The notes beneath the pieces were generated by a model, which had not been told where the DNA came from, did not search any database, and worked only from the letters and a program-made list of their open reading frames with translations. DNA of 46,769 bases from a virus. Each line of letters begins with the position of its first letter. Within the stretch, counting starts at the first letter, position 1. Below are positions 28,536-37,424 of the stretch, piece by piece. The stretch lies in the IMG/VR virus record IMGVR_UViG_3300030098_006380, positions 1 to 46,769 of that record. The stretch is one strand, 5' to 3'. Made by a program: the position numbers and the translations under genes.

Positions 28536-28855
28536 TCACTATGACTGAAAATGCAAAAGACAAAATAAGGCTTTTAATGAACAAAAGACAAACCCCTGAA
28601 TACTATTTGCGTATCGCGCTGCAAGGGGGCGGCTGCTCCGGTTTTAAATATCATTATGATTTGGTAGAATCTCCGGACGAAAAAGATAAAGTATTTGAAT
28701 TTGATGATATCAAAGTATGCATAGATATCAAGTCCTATTTGTTTTTAAGTGGTACAGAGATAGACTACGAAGAAACAATAATGAGGACTGGTATCGTGAT
28801 AAATAATCCAAATGCCACAAGAAGTTGTGGGTGCGGAGAATCCATATCGTTTTAA
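28532..28855 (+). CDS. A-type iron-sulfur carrier (IscA/ErpA family)
   Basis: A 107-aa protein with the three family cysteines: GGGCSGFKYHY and the C-terminal SCGCGESISF. Flanking strands (LRIALQG, KVCIDIKSYLFLSG) fit the HesB-like fold. A-type carriers bind iron or clusters and hand them to target enzymes such as radical-SAM and dehydratase proteins. Whether IscA or ErpA is closer cannot be decided here. Third gene of the trio. AAACAGGAG follows, leading to the next gene. Confidence 0.95.
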   Translation: MITMTENAKDKIRLLMNKRQTPEYYLRIALQGGGCSGFKYHYDLVESPDEKDKVFEFDDIKVCIDIKSYLFLSGTEIDYEETIMRTGIVINNPNATRSCGCGESISF

Positions 28856-28867
28856 ACAGGAGAAAAG

Positions 28868-29149
28868 ATGAGCGATAAAACAATAACAGAAAAAGAGGCA
28901 ACAGGTAACCCGCTGTTGTCACTAGTAGTAGAAAAAGATTCAGAGTTGAAAGACTATCTGGTAGAATATGTGGGAACAAAACTTCATAACGAAGAAGTTA
29001 CCGTGGAGATGATTACGGAAACACTTGCCGTTGAATTTCCTGAGTTTATGTATGCCATGGCAGAAGAAAACTTTCTGTTGGGATACAAGCAAGGACTGGA
29101 TGATGCTGAGAAATTATATAATAGAACAACAGAAACAACTGAAGAATAG
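28868..29149 (+). CDS. acidic hypothetical protein, 93 aa
   Basis: Good AGGAG before the ATG. The product is acidic and helical (NPLLSLVVEKDSELKDYLVEYV, VTVEMITETLAVEFPEFM), with YAMAEENFLLGYKQGLDDAEKLY near the end. This last block recalls small conserved phage proteins but I cannot name it. It may be part of the Fe-S operon by position (10 nt after the A-type carrier). Confidence 0.75.
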   Translation: MSDKTITEKEATGNPLLSLVVEKDSELKDYLVEYVGTKLHNEEVTVEMITETLAVEFPEFMYAMAEENFLLGYKQGLDDAEKLYNRTTETTEE

Positions 29150-29153
29150 AACA

Positions 29154-29792
29154 ATGGATTTCTATACTCCATCTGGGCTCCATGTGTTCTTTCAACATGA
29201 AGTTCCGGGCGTAGATACAGAAGCAGTTATCCAAAAAGTCGAAGACCTGCTTCCGTCTCATTTGATGAGTGAAGTAGAGATGATCATTTTTGGATGGTTT
29301 GATGAATTTGAAGAACGTTCAATAAATGCGTTTTATGACGATAACGCTCTTTATATATCATATTTGCAAGACAGTGAGGATGATTTGTTCGACGATATTA
29401 TTCATGAAATCGCCCACTCTCTGGAAGAAGCATATGGATATGAGATATATGCTGATGAAAAAATTAAGAATGAGTTTTTACGCAAGAGAAAACATCTGCA
29501 TGATATACTTTGGAAGGCCGGATATAGGGCCCCCGAATCTTTTTTTGAAGATATTGAATATAACGAAGAGTTTGATAACTTTCTGTACCAAAAGATAGGG
29601 TATGACAAGCTTGCATCTTTGATGCAAGGAATGTTTATTAATCCTTATGCAGCCACGTCACTGAGAGAATACTTTGCCACAGCGTTTACTGATTTTTATC
29701 TTGATACTGACCACAAGTTTCTAAGCACTGTGTCCCCAGCGGTGTATGAAAAGATTGCAGGCCTACAAAAGATAAAAAACCTTGACTTTTAA
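29154..29792 (+). CDS. putative zinc metallopeptidase
   Basis: The start taken is ATG 29154 (MDFYTPSGLHVFF), 4 nt after the previous stop; the longer frame from 29025 overlaps that gene fully. The 212-aa product has H84-EIA-H88 (IIHEIAHSLEEAYG), a classic HExxH zinc motif, with acidic residues downstream (Y-I-E/D-type, EDIEYNEEFD) and a C-terminal LREYFATAFTDFYL helix that could provide the third ligand. No signal peptide. Similar 'HEIAHS-x-E' proteins occur in phages as unassigned peptidases. Confidence 0.8.
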   Translation: MDFYTPSGLHVFFQHEVPGVDTEAVIQKVEDLLPSHLMSEVEMIIFGWFDEFEERSINAFYDDNALYISYLQDSEDDLFDDIIHEIAHSLEEAYGYEIYADEKIKNEFLRKRKHLHDILWKAGYRAPESFFEDIEYNEEFDNFLYQKIGYDKLASLMQGMFINPYAATSLREYFATAFTDFYLDTDHKFLSTVSPAVYEKIAGLQKIKNLDF

Positions 29793-29810
29793 TCATAAAT
29801 AGGATATATT
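29782..29810 (+). promoter_or_regulatory. sigma70-type promoter
   Basis: TTGACT (29782-29787), 17 nt, TATATT (29805-29810). A CATAAATA word (29795-29802), close to the T4 late TATAAATA, overlaps the spacer. It precedes the nuclease gene (GTG 29833, with AAGGAG) and the long glycan operon. Confidence 0.7.
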
Positions 29811-29832
29811 AAATAAAACAGAAGGAGCTGGG

Positions 29833-30597
29833 GTGCCTCATATATCATATTCAGAACTAAAAGATTGGAAATTTTGTGCTTTTTATCACAAACTTACGCG
29901 AGTTGATGGAATCGATGGGTTTACTGGGAACGAGTATACTGCATTTGGTTCTGCCATACACTCAGTTTGTGAGAAAAAACTGCTTAAAGAAGAGTTGAGT
30001 GATGATTTTTTTGTTCAAGAGTTAAAGAAAAACATTTCCGAGCTTGACGGAGAGGTAGACAATAAGCTTGTTCATCAGATGATGAAGCAAGGTGGCAACA
30101 TCATTCCAGAAATCGATGACGCCATTAGCCAATATTTTGATGAGTTTGAAGTATTGGCCGTAGAGATGCCTTTAATGGAAGAAATCCAAAATGAAGATGG
30201 TTATCGTTTCAAAGGATATATTGACGCTGTAGTGGCCACTCCTGATGGAAAAGTTCACATATTTGATTGGAAAACGTGTTCGTGGGGCTGGGATAGAAAA
30301 AGAAGATCCGATCCAATGGTCACCTATCAGCTAACATTATATAAACATTTCTTTTGTCAAAAAATGAATATTGATCCAAAAAATGTAGAAACTCATTTCG
30401 CACTACTTAAGAGAACCGCCACAAAAAATAATGTAGAGTTTTTCCGCGTCACCAGCGGCCCCAGAAAAACTGAAAATGCTCTTAAACTTTTGAACATGGC
30501 GTTATACAATATCAAAAACAGCCGCTACATCAAGAATCGTTTATCGTGCACCGGTGGATTTGGTTGTAAATTTTATAAGACAGAACACTGTCCTTGA
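29833..30597 (+). CDS. PD-(D/E)XK (RecB/Cas4-like) nuclease
   Basis: GTG start 5 nt behind AAGGAG. The 254-aa product begins YSELKDWKFCAFYHKL, has AFGSAIHSVCEKKLL (the conserved G-x-x-H helix), GYIDAVV (catalytic Asp) and HIFDWKTC (D-x-K), and ends with a Cys-containing segment (LSCTGGFGCKFYKTEHC). With the first Cys (KFC), these three may form the [4Fe-4S] site of Cas4/AddB-type nucleases. Such enzymes trim DNA ends in recombination. First gene of a long cotranscribed run. Confidence 0.9.
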   Translation: MPHISYSELKDWKFCAFYHKLTRVDGIDGFTGNEYTAFGSAIHSVCEKKLLKEELSDDFFVQELKKNISELDGEVDNKLVHQMMKQGGNIIPEIDDAISQYFDEFEVLAVEMPLMEEIQNEDGYRFKGYIDAVVATPDGKVHIFDWKTCSWGWDRKRRSDPMVTYQLTLYKHFFCQKMNIDPKNVETHFALLKRTATKNNVEFFRVTSGPRKTENALKLLNMALYNIKNSRYIKNRLSCTGGFGCKFYKTEHCP

Positions 30598-30604
30598 GGA
30601 ATAA

Positions 30605-31894
30605 ATGAAAAAAAAGAAAATACTGGTCTTAGCGGACCACCCCTTATCTCCTTCGGGAGTGGGAACCCAAACAAAATACATGATCGAGGCCCTGTTGAAG
30701 ACGGGCCGTTATAAGTTTATTTGTTTGGGCGGCGCCATGCAGCACAACAACTATGAACCAACGCATGTGGAACCATATAAGGATGACTGGGTCATATATC
30801 CCGTCGACGGCTACGGAAATCATGAGATTATTCGTTCACTGTTGACAAAAGAAAAACCAGATTTGCTGTGGTTTATGACAGATCCTCGCTTCTACGAGTG
30901 GTTGTGGGAAATCGAAAATGAAGTTCGAGCAAATGTTCCCATGCTTTATTATCATGTATGGGATAACTTTCCAGCGCCGCATTTCAACGGAAAATGGTAT
31001 CGCTCAAATGATCATATCGCGTGTATTTCCAAAGTAACTCACCAGATTGTACAAGAGGTGGCTCCAGAGATCCCCTCCACATATGTACCTCATGCTGTTC
31101 CGAGGACAGTTTTTCATCCTTCTAAAACACCGGAACAAAAAACGGCAGTAGCAGAACTTAGAGAACAAATTTTCGCTAATGATGAAACTAGAAAGTTTGC
31201 CAATCCAAAAAAGAAGATATTCTTCTGGAATAGTCGAAACGCACGACGTAAGCAAAGTGGCACGCTTGTATGGTGGTTTAAGGAGTTTTTAGACGAAGTA
31301 GGACACGATAAGGCATGTCTTCTTATGCATACAGAACCAAGAGACCCTCACGGTCAAGATTTGCCTCACATTATTGAACACTTAGGCTTGATTCACGGGC
31401 AGGTTTTGCTATCTTCCGTAAAGGTCGGACCAGAACAATTGGCCATGATGTATAGAGCAGCAGATTATACCATTGGTATTAGTGACGCGGAGGGTTTTGG
31501 ATTGTCTACTCTTGAATCGTTGACGTGCGGTACGCCCATTATTGTCAATATGACTGGCGGCTTACAAGAGCAGGTTACTGACGGCAAAAACTGGTTTGGA
31601 TGGGGAATACAGCCAAGCAGTAAAGCCGTAATTGGTTCTCTTCAGGTACCTTACATTTATGAAGACAGGATCAACCAACAAGATTTCAACAAGGTTATGA
31701 AAAAAGCACTTAATCTAAGCGCACCCAAATATAAAAAGATGAGCGAGATGGGTATAGAGCATATTCGGCAAAATTATAATTTTGAAGATTATGAGAAAAA
31801 CTGGATCTCTCTTATTGATCGGGTTATTGAAGAAGAAGGTGCGTGGGAAAACAGAAAGAACTATAAAACATGGCACTTGTTGGAGGTGGCCTAA
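30605..31894 (+). CDS. GT4-type glycosyltransferase
   Basis: A 429-aa GT-B fold enzyme. The N-domain has ILVLADHPLSPSGVGTQTKYM (the Gly-rich start of GT4 proteins) and LLWFMTDPRFYEWL. The C-domain has IFFWNSRNARRKQSG, DYTIGISDAEGFGLSTLES (the E-x-x-x-x-x-x-x-E nucleotide-sugar motif) and VNMTGGLQEQ. It transfers a sugar from a nucleotide donor, with retention. AGGAATAA precedes the ATG. It is coupled to the next gene (TAATG) and lies at the start of the glycan block. Confidence 0.92.
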   Translation: MKKKKILVLADHPLSPSGVGTQTKYMIEALLKTGRYKFICLGGAMQHNNYEPTHVEPYKDDWVIYPVDGYGNHEIIRSLLTKEKPDLLWFMTDPRFYEWLWEIENEVRANVPMLYYHVWDNFPAPHFNGKWYRSNDHIACISKVTHQIVQEVAPEIPSTYVPHAVPRTVFHPSKTPEQKTAVAELREQIFANDETRKFANPKKKIFFWNSRNARRKQSGTLVWWFKEFLDEVGHDKACLLMHTEPRDPHGQDLPHIIEHLGLIHGQVLLSSVKVGPEQLAMMYRAADYTIGISDAEGFGLSTLESLTCGTPIIVNMTGGLQEQVTDGKNWFGWGIQPSSKAVIGSLQVPYIYEDRINQQDFNKVMKKALNLSAPKYKKMSEMGIEHIRQNYNFEDYEKNWISLIDRVIEEEGAWENRKNYKTWHLLEVA

Positions 31895-33144
31895 TGAAAA
31901 AGAAAGTAATACTAAGAGGCCCTCTCTTAACCAGATCGGGCTATGGAGAACAAGCTCGCTTTGCACTTCGCTCTCTGAGGAGTCGAGAAGACATTTTCGA
32001 TATTTATATTCACCCCCTCCAGTGGGGTCACACTAGTTGGCTAAATGAGGAAAACGATGAAAGAAAATGGATCGACACTAAGATCGAACAAACAATCAGT
32101 TATGTGCAGAACGGAGGAACATTTGATTACTCAGTTCAAGTGACCATTCCTAATGAATGGGAATCAATAGCAGCCAAAAATATTGGATATACAGCCGGTA
32201 TCGAAACAACCCGTATCGCTCACGAATGGATACAGAAGGGTAATGAGATGGACTCGATTATAGTTGTTTCAAATCATTCTAAAGATGTATATGAAAATAC
32301 CAAGTATGATGGAGTAAATCAACAAACCGGAGAACCGGCAGTCCTTGAAAATCTGAGGCCCATCGCCGCTGTTAACTATCCTGTTAAACAATACGATTCT
32401 TTGGAACCAACCAATCTAAATCTTACCACAGAATATAACTTTCTCTGCGTTGCGCAGTTTGGGCCACGAAAAAATATTGAAAATACAATCAAGTGGTTTT
32501 TAGAAGAGTTTAAAAATGATGAGAATGTTGGACTGGTGGTGAAAACTAATGTGGCTAAAAACTGCTTGGTTGATAGAGAGCTTTGTCAAACTAGATTAAG
32601 CGCGCTGAAAAAACAAGTGCCGGATCATAAATGCAAGCTCTATCTTTTACATGGTGACATGTCTGACGAAGAAATGCACGGCCTGTACATGCACCCCAAC
32701 ATCTCAGCCGCCTTATCTCTTACTCATGGCGAGGGTTTTGGATTACCTTTGTTTGAGGCAGCATACATGGGGGTACCCGTAATCGCTACCGGCTGGTCGG
32801 GACAACTAGACTTCCTGAGAGACGAGAAAGGCAAAGATAAGTTTTACAATGTTAGTTTTGATTTAACTCAAGTGCCGGATGGTGTGGTTTGGGAAGGTGT
32901 TCTCATCAAAGATTCAATGTGGGCAGTCCCCCGAGAAGAGTCGGCTAAAATCAATATGAGAGAATGCCTCAAAGACATTCAGGCAGGCAACACTAAATAT
33001 GTTGAAAAACATGTTGCCGATCTGAAAGAGAGGTTTTCTGAAGAAAAAATGTATGCCGCCTTTATCGATGGTATGGGGATAGACATGGAAGAATTTAATG
33101 TTGAAAGTTGGCTGGACGGCTTGGATATCGAAGAGATTGACTAA
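31894..33144 (+). CDS. GT4-type glycosyltransferase
   Basis: The start is ATG 31894 with GGAGG 7 nt upstream and TAATG coupling; the ATG at 31870 is within the previous gene. The 416-aa product has ILRGPLLTRSGYGEQARF, NFLCVAQFGPRKNIENT and THGEGFGLPLFEAAYMGVPVIATGWSG, all typical GT4 motifs. It is probably a paralogue of the 30605 product in this operon. Acceptor unknown. Confidence 0.92.
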   Translation: MKKKVILRGPLLTRSGYGEQARFALRSLRSREDIFDIYIHPLQWGHTSWLNEENDERKWIDTKIEQTISYVQNGGTFDYSVQVTIPNEWESIAAKNIGYTAGIETTRIAHEWIQKGNEMDSIIVVSNHSKDVYENTKYDGVNQQTGEPAVLENLRPIAAVNYPVKQYDSLEPTNLNLTTEYNFLCVAQFGPRKNIENTIKWFLEEFKNDENVGLVVKTNVAKNCLVDRELCQTRLSALKKQVPDHKCKLYLLHGDMSDEEMHGLYMHPNISAALSLTHGEGFGLPLFEAAYMGVPVIATGWSGQLDFLRDEKGKDKFYNVSFDLTQVPDGVVWEGVLIKDSMWAVPREESAKINMRECLKDIQAGNTKYVEKHVADLKERFSEEKMYAAFIDGMGIDMEEFNVESWLDGLDIEEID

Positions 33145-35150
33145 TGAGTCCCCCCTTAAACGATAAACAGACATATGTGTTTATTGCTGACTTTTTTGCT
33201 AGTGATGTGATGGGGGGCGGTGAGTTAAATAACGATGAACTCATATCAATGCTTCGAGATGAGGGCCACAAGGTTCACACGATTCATAGTCATGACGTCA
33301 CTGAAGATTTTATCAAAAAACACGAGCAAGATAGTTTTATAATAGCTAATTTTGTTAACCTAAATAAAGCACTGATACCACAATTTTATGATAAAAAGTA
33401 CATCATATACGAGCATGACCATAAATATATTATTAGCAGAAACCCCGGCGATTACGAAGACTTCAAAGCCCCAAAAGAGCATTTGATAAATGTTGAGTTT
33501 TACAAATGCGCCGCCGCCGTTTTGTGCCAATCTAGATTTCACCGAGAAATTGTTAAGAAAAATCTAGAACTTGGTAACCTGATTAGCTTGGGGGGAAATC
33601 TCTGGTCCACTAAATCCTTAGACTTAATGGAGAAGATGGCATTAAAGACCAAATCTGATGCATGCTCTATTATGAATTCACTGATTCCGCACAAGAACAC
33701 CAGTGACGCGGTCAGCTTTTGTGAGATTACAAAAAAGCCCTATAAGTTAATCTCTAATCCCAATTATGAATCTTTTTTAGATCAACTTAGTGATAATGGT
33801 AGGCTCGTCTTTTTCCCAAAAACACCAGAGACTTTATCAAGAGTGGTTGTTGAAGCCAGAATGATGGGGATGGGTGTTACTGTTAATAAAAGAATAGGAG
33901 CATCCTATGAATGGTGGTATCAAATGAAGGGAAAAGCATTGATTGACATTATGCGTGCTAAAAGAAATGAAATAAAAGAAATAGTAAAAATGTCATTTAA
34001 TACAACTTCATTCGATGATGACGAAAAAAGCAGTAATTTGATGCTTTCTTATCCAAGAAGTGGTAGCACCTTTGTTAGGTATATCATAGAATATTTTACA
34101 AAACGACCAACTCTAGGGCCAAGTGAGGACGGTGTTGACCTCCCGGTTATTGGAAACTTCGGTACGGCGCCGCCCGTAGTTTTTAAGCAACATGCCCAAG
34201 ATTCACATAACAAAGCTATAGCTCAGAACCTTCTAGACGGACGTAGTCCGTTAATTTTTTTGATAAGGGATCCACTAGAAGTTCTTCCTCGACACACTTC
34301 CCGCAGCGAAGCCGAAAGCATAATGCACTCTGATGATTTCAGCGACATTCCTGATACTGTATCCTACTATTTTGAACACCTCCAAATGTATACAGAATAT
34401 GAAGGTAAAAAACAAATCTTTTATTACGAAGATCTGGTGAAGTATCCTGCTGAGTTTATTAAAAAAATGTGTGATTTTTTGGAGGTAGATCAAGATGGAA
34501 ATATCCAAAAAGATTTTATAGAAAACTATGAGTATCATTCTAATAAAAGTCGCTCATTCTACAATGAATACCAGAGTTCCGATGCACTCGCATCTCTTCA
34601 GATGAGCATCCAGCGTGGCTCAACACCAGAGGAGCAAAAGCGAGAGACGACATTTCTGGCAGTTAAGGATATTGTGGATGGATTCAATTCCGGACTCCAC
34701 ATTCCTGATGGAGACGAGTCTAAAAAGATTAAAGCAGAAGATCTCCAACATCTAAAAGTATATGACTGCGTAAGGGAGGTGATAACCGACGATCGAGAAG
34801 AGACCCACTCCGCCGAAGAAGCACACGCAGCATATGGTCAAGAATTTACTTGGCAGTTGACGCGCGTTCGTCTTCAACAACAAGTAGAAGATGGTTATAT
34901 AGCAGTTCCCACTCTCTGTGTTGAAGTAAATCATGGAAATGCTTTTCTTAAAAAACAAAATCCCAAACTTCTCTCACTATTTCTAGAACTCGAAACCAAT
35001 ATTACTGTGAATGGAACTCGTTCCGATGGAAAGACGGTATCGAAATATAAATCAGAATATTCAGAGGCTCAAATACAGACATATTGGGAAAATTTTAAAA
35101 CTTTATGTAGTGGAGACAGTTGGAAGCTTTGCGAGAGGTACATGAAATGA
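33144..35150 (+). CDS. glycosyltransferase-sulfotransferase fusion
   Basis: A 668-aa protein. Residues about 5-270 resemble a GT-B type half with a Gly-rich start (ASDVMGGGELNNDEL), YIIYEHDHKY, and FFPKTPETLSRVVVEARMMG. Residues about 295-470 are a sulfotransferase domain: YPR305-SGST-FVR (PAPS 5'-phosphosulfate loop) and FLIR375-DPLEVLPRHTS (3'-phosphate motif), with YYEDL as the later strand. The last 150 residues are unassigned. It would add a sugar and sulfate, or simply sulfate, to a glycan. It needs PAPS from the host. The fusion is unusual for a phage. Confidence 0.85.
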   Translation: MSPPLNDKQTYVFIADFFASDVMGGGELNNDELISMLRDEGHKVHTIHSHDVTEDFIKKHEQDSFIIANFVNLNKALIPQFYDKKYIIYEHDHKYIISRNPGDYEDFKAPKEHLINVEFYKCAAAVLCQSRFHREIVKKNLELGNLISLGGNLWSTKSLDLMEKMALKTKSDACSIMNSLIPHKNTSDAVSFCEITKKPYKLISNPNYESFLDQLSDNGRLVFFPKTPETLSRVVVEARMMGMGVTVNKRIGASYEWWYQMKGKALIDIMRAKRNEIKEIVKMSFNTTSFDDDEKSSNLMLSYPRSGSTFVRYIIEYFTKRPTLGPSEDGVDLPVIGNFGTAPPVVFKQHAQDSHNKAIAQNLLDGRSPLIFLIRDPLEVLPRHTSRSEAESIMHSDDFSDIPDTVSYYFEHLQMYTEYEGKKQIFYYEDLVKYPAEFIKKMCDFLEVDQDGNIQKDFIENYEYHSNKSRSFYNEYQSSDALASLQMSIQRGSTPEEQKRETTFLAVKDIVDGFNSGLHIPDGDESKKIKAEDLQHLKVYDCVREVITDDREETHSAEEAHAAYGQEFTWQLTRVRLQQQVEDGYIAVPTLCVEVNHGNAFLKKQNPKLLSLFLELETNITVNGTRSDGKTVSKYKSEYSEAQIQTYWENFKTLCSGDSWKLCERYMK

Positions 35151-36097
35151 AAGCATATATACCAAGATATTTAGAATACGCCGGCCGATGGATTTATGAC
35201 GGATACAGGAGTGCATGGCAACACTTAGGGTTTGAGGTTAACCAAGTCATTCCTGAACCTCAGCCGGAACTCATAATGATGCAAATACCGTACGGCCCGT
35301 GGCTGAACGAAGATTACATAATGATGGCAGTCGATGATTGCATCAACGTACACCCCGAGTATTTTTTGGAAGCGGCACATAATAGTCATAAAACTTTTAT
35401 ATATGTGCAACCTCATACATTTCCAAGCCCATGGGGAAGTCATCCCAACTTTATCTCTAGGGTGCCTGATGGGATCATAACAGAGTTGAAGAAACTTTCC
35501 AATGTTCATTTTTGGGCTTTTTCGGATGCTGTTAACGTTGAGGGGTATTATGAAAAATGGGGTAAAGTAAACTGTGTGCCACTGGCCTTTGATTCCATAG
35601 GTTATCAAGCAGTGGATGTTCCTCAGTACAAAAAGTTTGATGTAAGCTTTGTTGGCGGCTGGGCCAACAATGGCTTTAATGAGAAAAAACAAATAATTAT
35701 AAAAACATTTAGCGCATTTCAAGACGCGGGGTTTAAATGTGGATTTTTTGTAAATAAGAATCTAACACACGAGCAAGAGTGTGGCCTACTGGCAAACAGT
35801 AAAATAACTTTAAACATACACGATGCATACCAAAGAATTTTAGGATATGACACCAACGAAAGAACGTTTAAGTCTTTGGGGCTAAATGGCGCGATGGTAG
35901 GCGATTCAATCACCCAACTAAGCCGACTGTTTCCTGATATAAAAACATCCTCAGAACCCAAAGAGATGGTTAGGTTGGTTAAGGAGCTGTTATCACTCTC
36001 CGAAGCAGAGCTAAATCAAATAAAGGAAAAAAATAAACAAGACATTCTGGACAATCACTGTTATACTAATAGGGTGAGGCAACTTCTAGAGTTATGA
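35147..36097 (+). CDS. glycosyltransferase-like protein (GT-B C-domain)
   Basis: ATG 35147 overlaps the previous stop (ATGA); a TTG at 35120 is rejected. The 316-aa product has YAGRWIYDGYRSAWQHLGFEV, FVYVQPHTF-type strands, VSFVGGWANNGFNEKKQI and NSKITLNIHDAYQRI ... RTFKSLGLNGAMVGDS, the layout of CgeB-like glycosyltransferases (Glyco_trans_1-like, spore-protein type). Sugar and acceptor are unknown. Related in layout to the 37969 gene. Confidence 0.8.
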   Translation: MKAYIPRYLEYAGRWIYDGYRSAWQHLGFEVNQVIPEPQPELIMMQIPYGPWLNEDYIMMAVDDCINVHPEYFLEAAHNSHKTFIYVQPHTFPSPWGSHPNFISRVPDGIITELKKLSNVHFWAFSDAVNVEGYYEKWGKVNCVPLAFDSIGYQAVDVPQYKKFDVSFVGGWANNGFNEKKQIIIKTFSAFQDAGFKCGFFVNKNLTHEQECGLLANSKITLNIHDAYQRILGYDTNERTFKSLGLNGAMVGDSITQLSRLFPDIKTSSEPKEMVRLVKELLSLSEAELNQIKEKNKQDILDNHCYTNRVRQLLEL

Positions 36098-36831
36098 ACC
36101 CCCTAATATCGATTATTATTCCATGCTACAATGCAGAAAATTGGATAGAAGAAAGTATCATGTCGGCCCTTAACCAAACGTATGATAAAACAGAAGTTAT
36201 TTTTGTGGATAATGAAAGCACAGACAAGAGTTACGAGGTGGCGAAAAGGATTCAAAAAAAACACAACAAGTTGCAAGTCTTTACTGCCCCAAATCTATAT
36301 CGATATTCTTGGGAAGAGCCAGTAAATGAAGCGTTAAAGCATGCTACCGGTGAGTACTTTACCATTTTAGGTGCGGATGATTTTATAACTGATGATTACA
36401 TTGAAAATATTGCGAAGATAATCTCCAGCGCCCCCGATAAAATCAAGGTTCTTCAATCTCCTATTCGTGGAATCAGAGAAACCATAGACAATCCAATGGG
36501 TGAACTGAGGCACGATTATAAGAGCATGCAAGAACTAAAGCAACTTTTGTTTTCTAAGTGCCCTGTTACTACTCCCACGGTTGTCTATAAAAAACAACTT
36601 TACGACGAGGGAATTGTACGATGGGATTCAGAAAATTACTTAGGCGCTGTGGATTACGAGCTGTATTTCAATATTGTTGACAACGACATTTTTATTTATC
36701 CGTATCCCAGCTGGTTGGGGTATTATTATCGCTGGCACAAAGATCAAGCCACGTGGGGAATGCACAAAGAGACTGTCAACTATGATGAAAAAATTAAACA
36801 ACACTGGAGAGAAAAGTGGAATCTAACTTGA
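36094..36831 (+). CDS. GT2 family glycosyltransferase
   Basis: A 245-aa GT-A enzyme: ISIIIPCYNAENWIEESI at the N-terminus, EVIFVDNESTDKSYEV, and the metal-binding ILGADDFITDD (DxD-like). Short for the family but complete in its catalytic half, with a C-terminal aromatic-rich segment (YPSWLGYYYRWHKDQ). Uses an NDP-sugar with inversion. ATGA overlap with the gene before; overlaps the next gene by 16 nt. Confidence 0.93.
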   Translation: MNPLISIIIPCYNAENWIEESIMSALNQTYDKTEVIFVDNESTDKSYEVAKRIQKKHNKLQVFTAPNLYRYSWEEPVNEALKHATGEYFTILGADDFITDDYIENIAKIISSAPDKIKVLQSPIRGIRETIDNPMGELRHDYKSMQELKQLLFSKCPVTTPTVVYKKQLYDEGIVRWDSENYLGAVDYELYFNIVDNDIFIYPYPSWLGYYYRWHKDQATWGMHKETVNYDEKIKQHWREKWNLT

Positions 36832-37424
36832 CCCCTCAAGATTTAAGAGAGTTTGAACTAGAAATTTTTGAACTTTTTAAAAATAAAAAAATTACTTCTC
36901 CTATCCATTTACGGGGTGGCAATGAAGAACAACTGATAGAAATATTCAAGGATATAAGGCCTCAAGATTATTGTTTTGCCACTTGGGCTAGCCACCTTGA
37001 GTGTCTGCTAAAGGGAGTACCCCGAGATCAAGTCAGGGCTGCGATTTTGAACAATAAATCTATTTGCTTGTCTTTTAAAGAATATAACATAATGTCATCT
37101 GCTATTGTGGGGGGCAATGCGCCGATTGCAACTGGGATTGCTATGGGTATAAAAAGGAGCCATCAAGATAGGAAAGTGTGGTGCTTTGTGGGGGATATGT
37201 CGTTTTACACAGGCTCTGTACAGGAAAGCCTAAGATATGCAGAAGTTCACGATCTTCCTATAACATTTATAGTGGCCAACAATCACAAAAGCGTGGAGAC
37301 GCCGACAACCGCAGTATGGGGAGATGATATTAAAAAGATCGCGACAAACTCTCCAAAGTGCTTATATTATGAATATGAAAATTTCTTCCCACATGCGGGA
37401 ATTGGTGAAAAGGTGCTGTTTTGA
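36816..37424 (+). CDS. TPP-dependent enzyme α-subunit-like (split)
   Basis: GTG start within the GT2 gene. The 202-aa product resembles the PP domain of pyruvate-dehydrogenase E1α/transketolase: HLRGGNEEQL, IVGGNAPIATGIAMGIK and the TPP motif GDMSFYTGSVQES...NN (G-D-x then N-N after about 28 residues). It is shorter than usual E1α (about 320 aa). The second half-enzyme is the next gene. Pairs of this kind occur in sugar-biosynthesis clusters, where TPP enzymes add a two-carbon unit to make branched sugars (inference). Confidence 0.85.
   Translation: MESNLTPQDLREFELEIFELFKNKKITSPIHLRGGNEEQLIEIFKDIRPQDYCFATWASHLECLLKGVPRDQVRAAILNNKSICLSFKEYNIMSSAIVGGNAPIATGIAMGIKRSHQDRKVWCFVGDMSFYTGSVQESLRYAEVHDLPITFIVANNHKSVETPTTAVWGDDIKKIATNSPKCLYYEYENFFPHAGIGEKVLF

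Noticed and set aside
29025-29153. Longer start of the metallopeptidase frame at 29025
   Set aside because: It overlaps the 28868 gene almost to its end; ATG 29154 directly follows that stop and gives a normal N-terminus.
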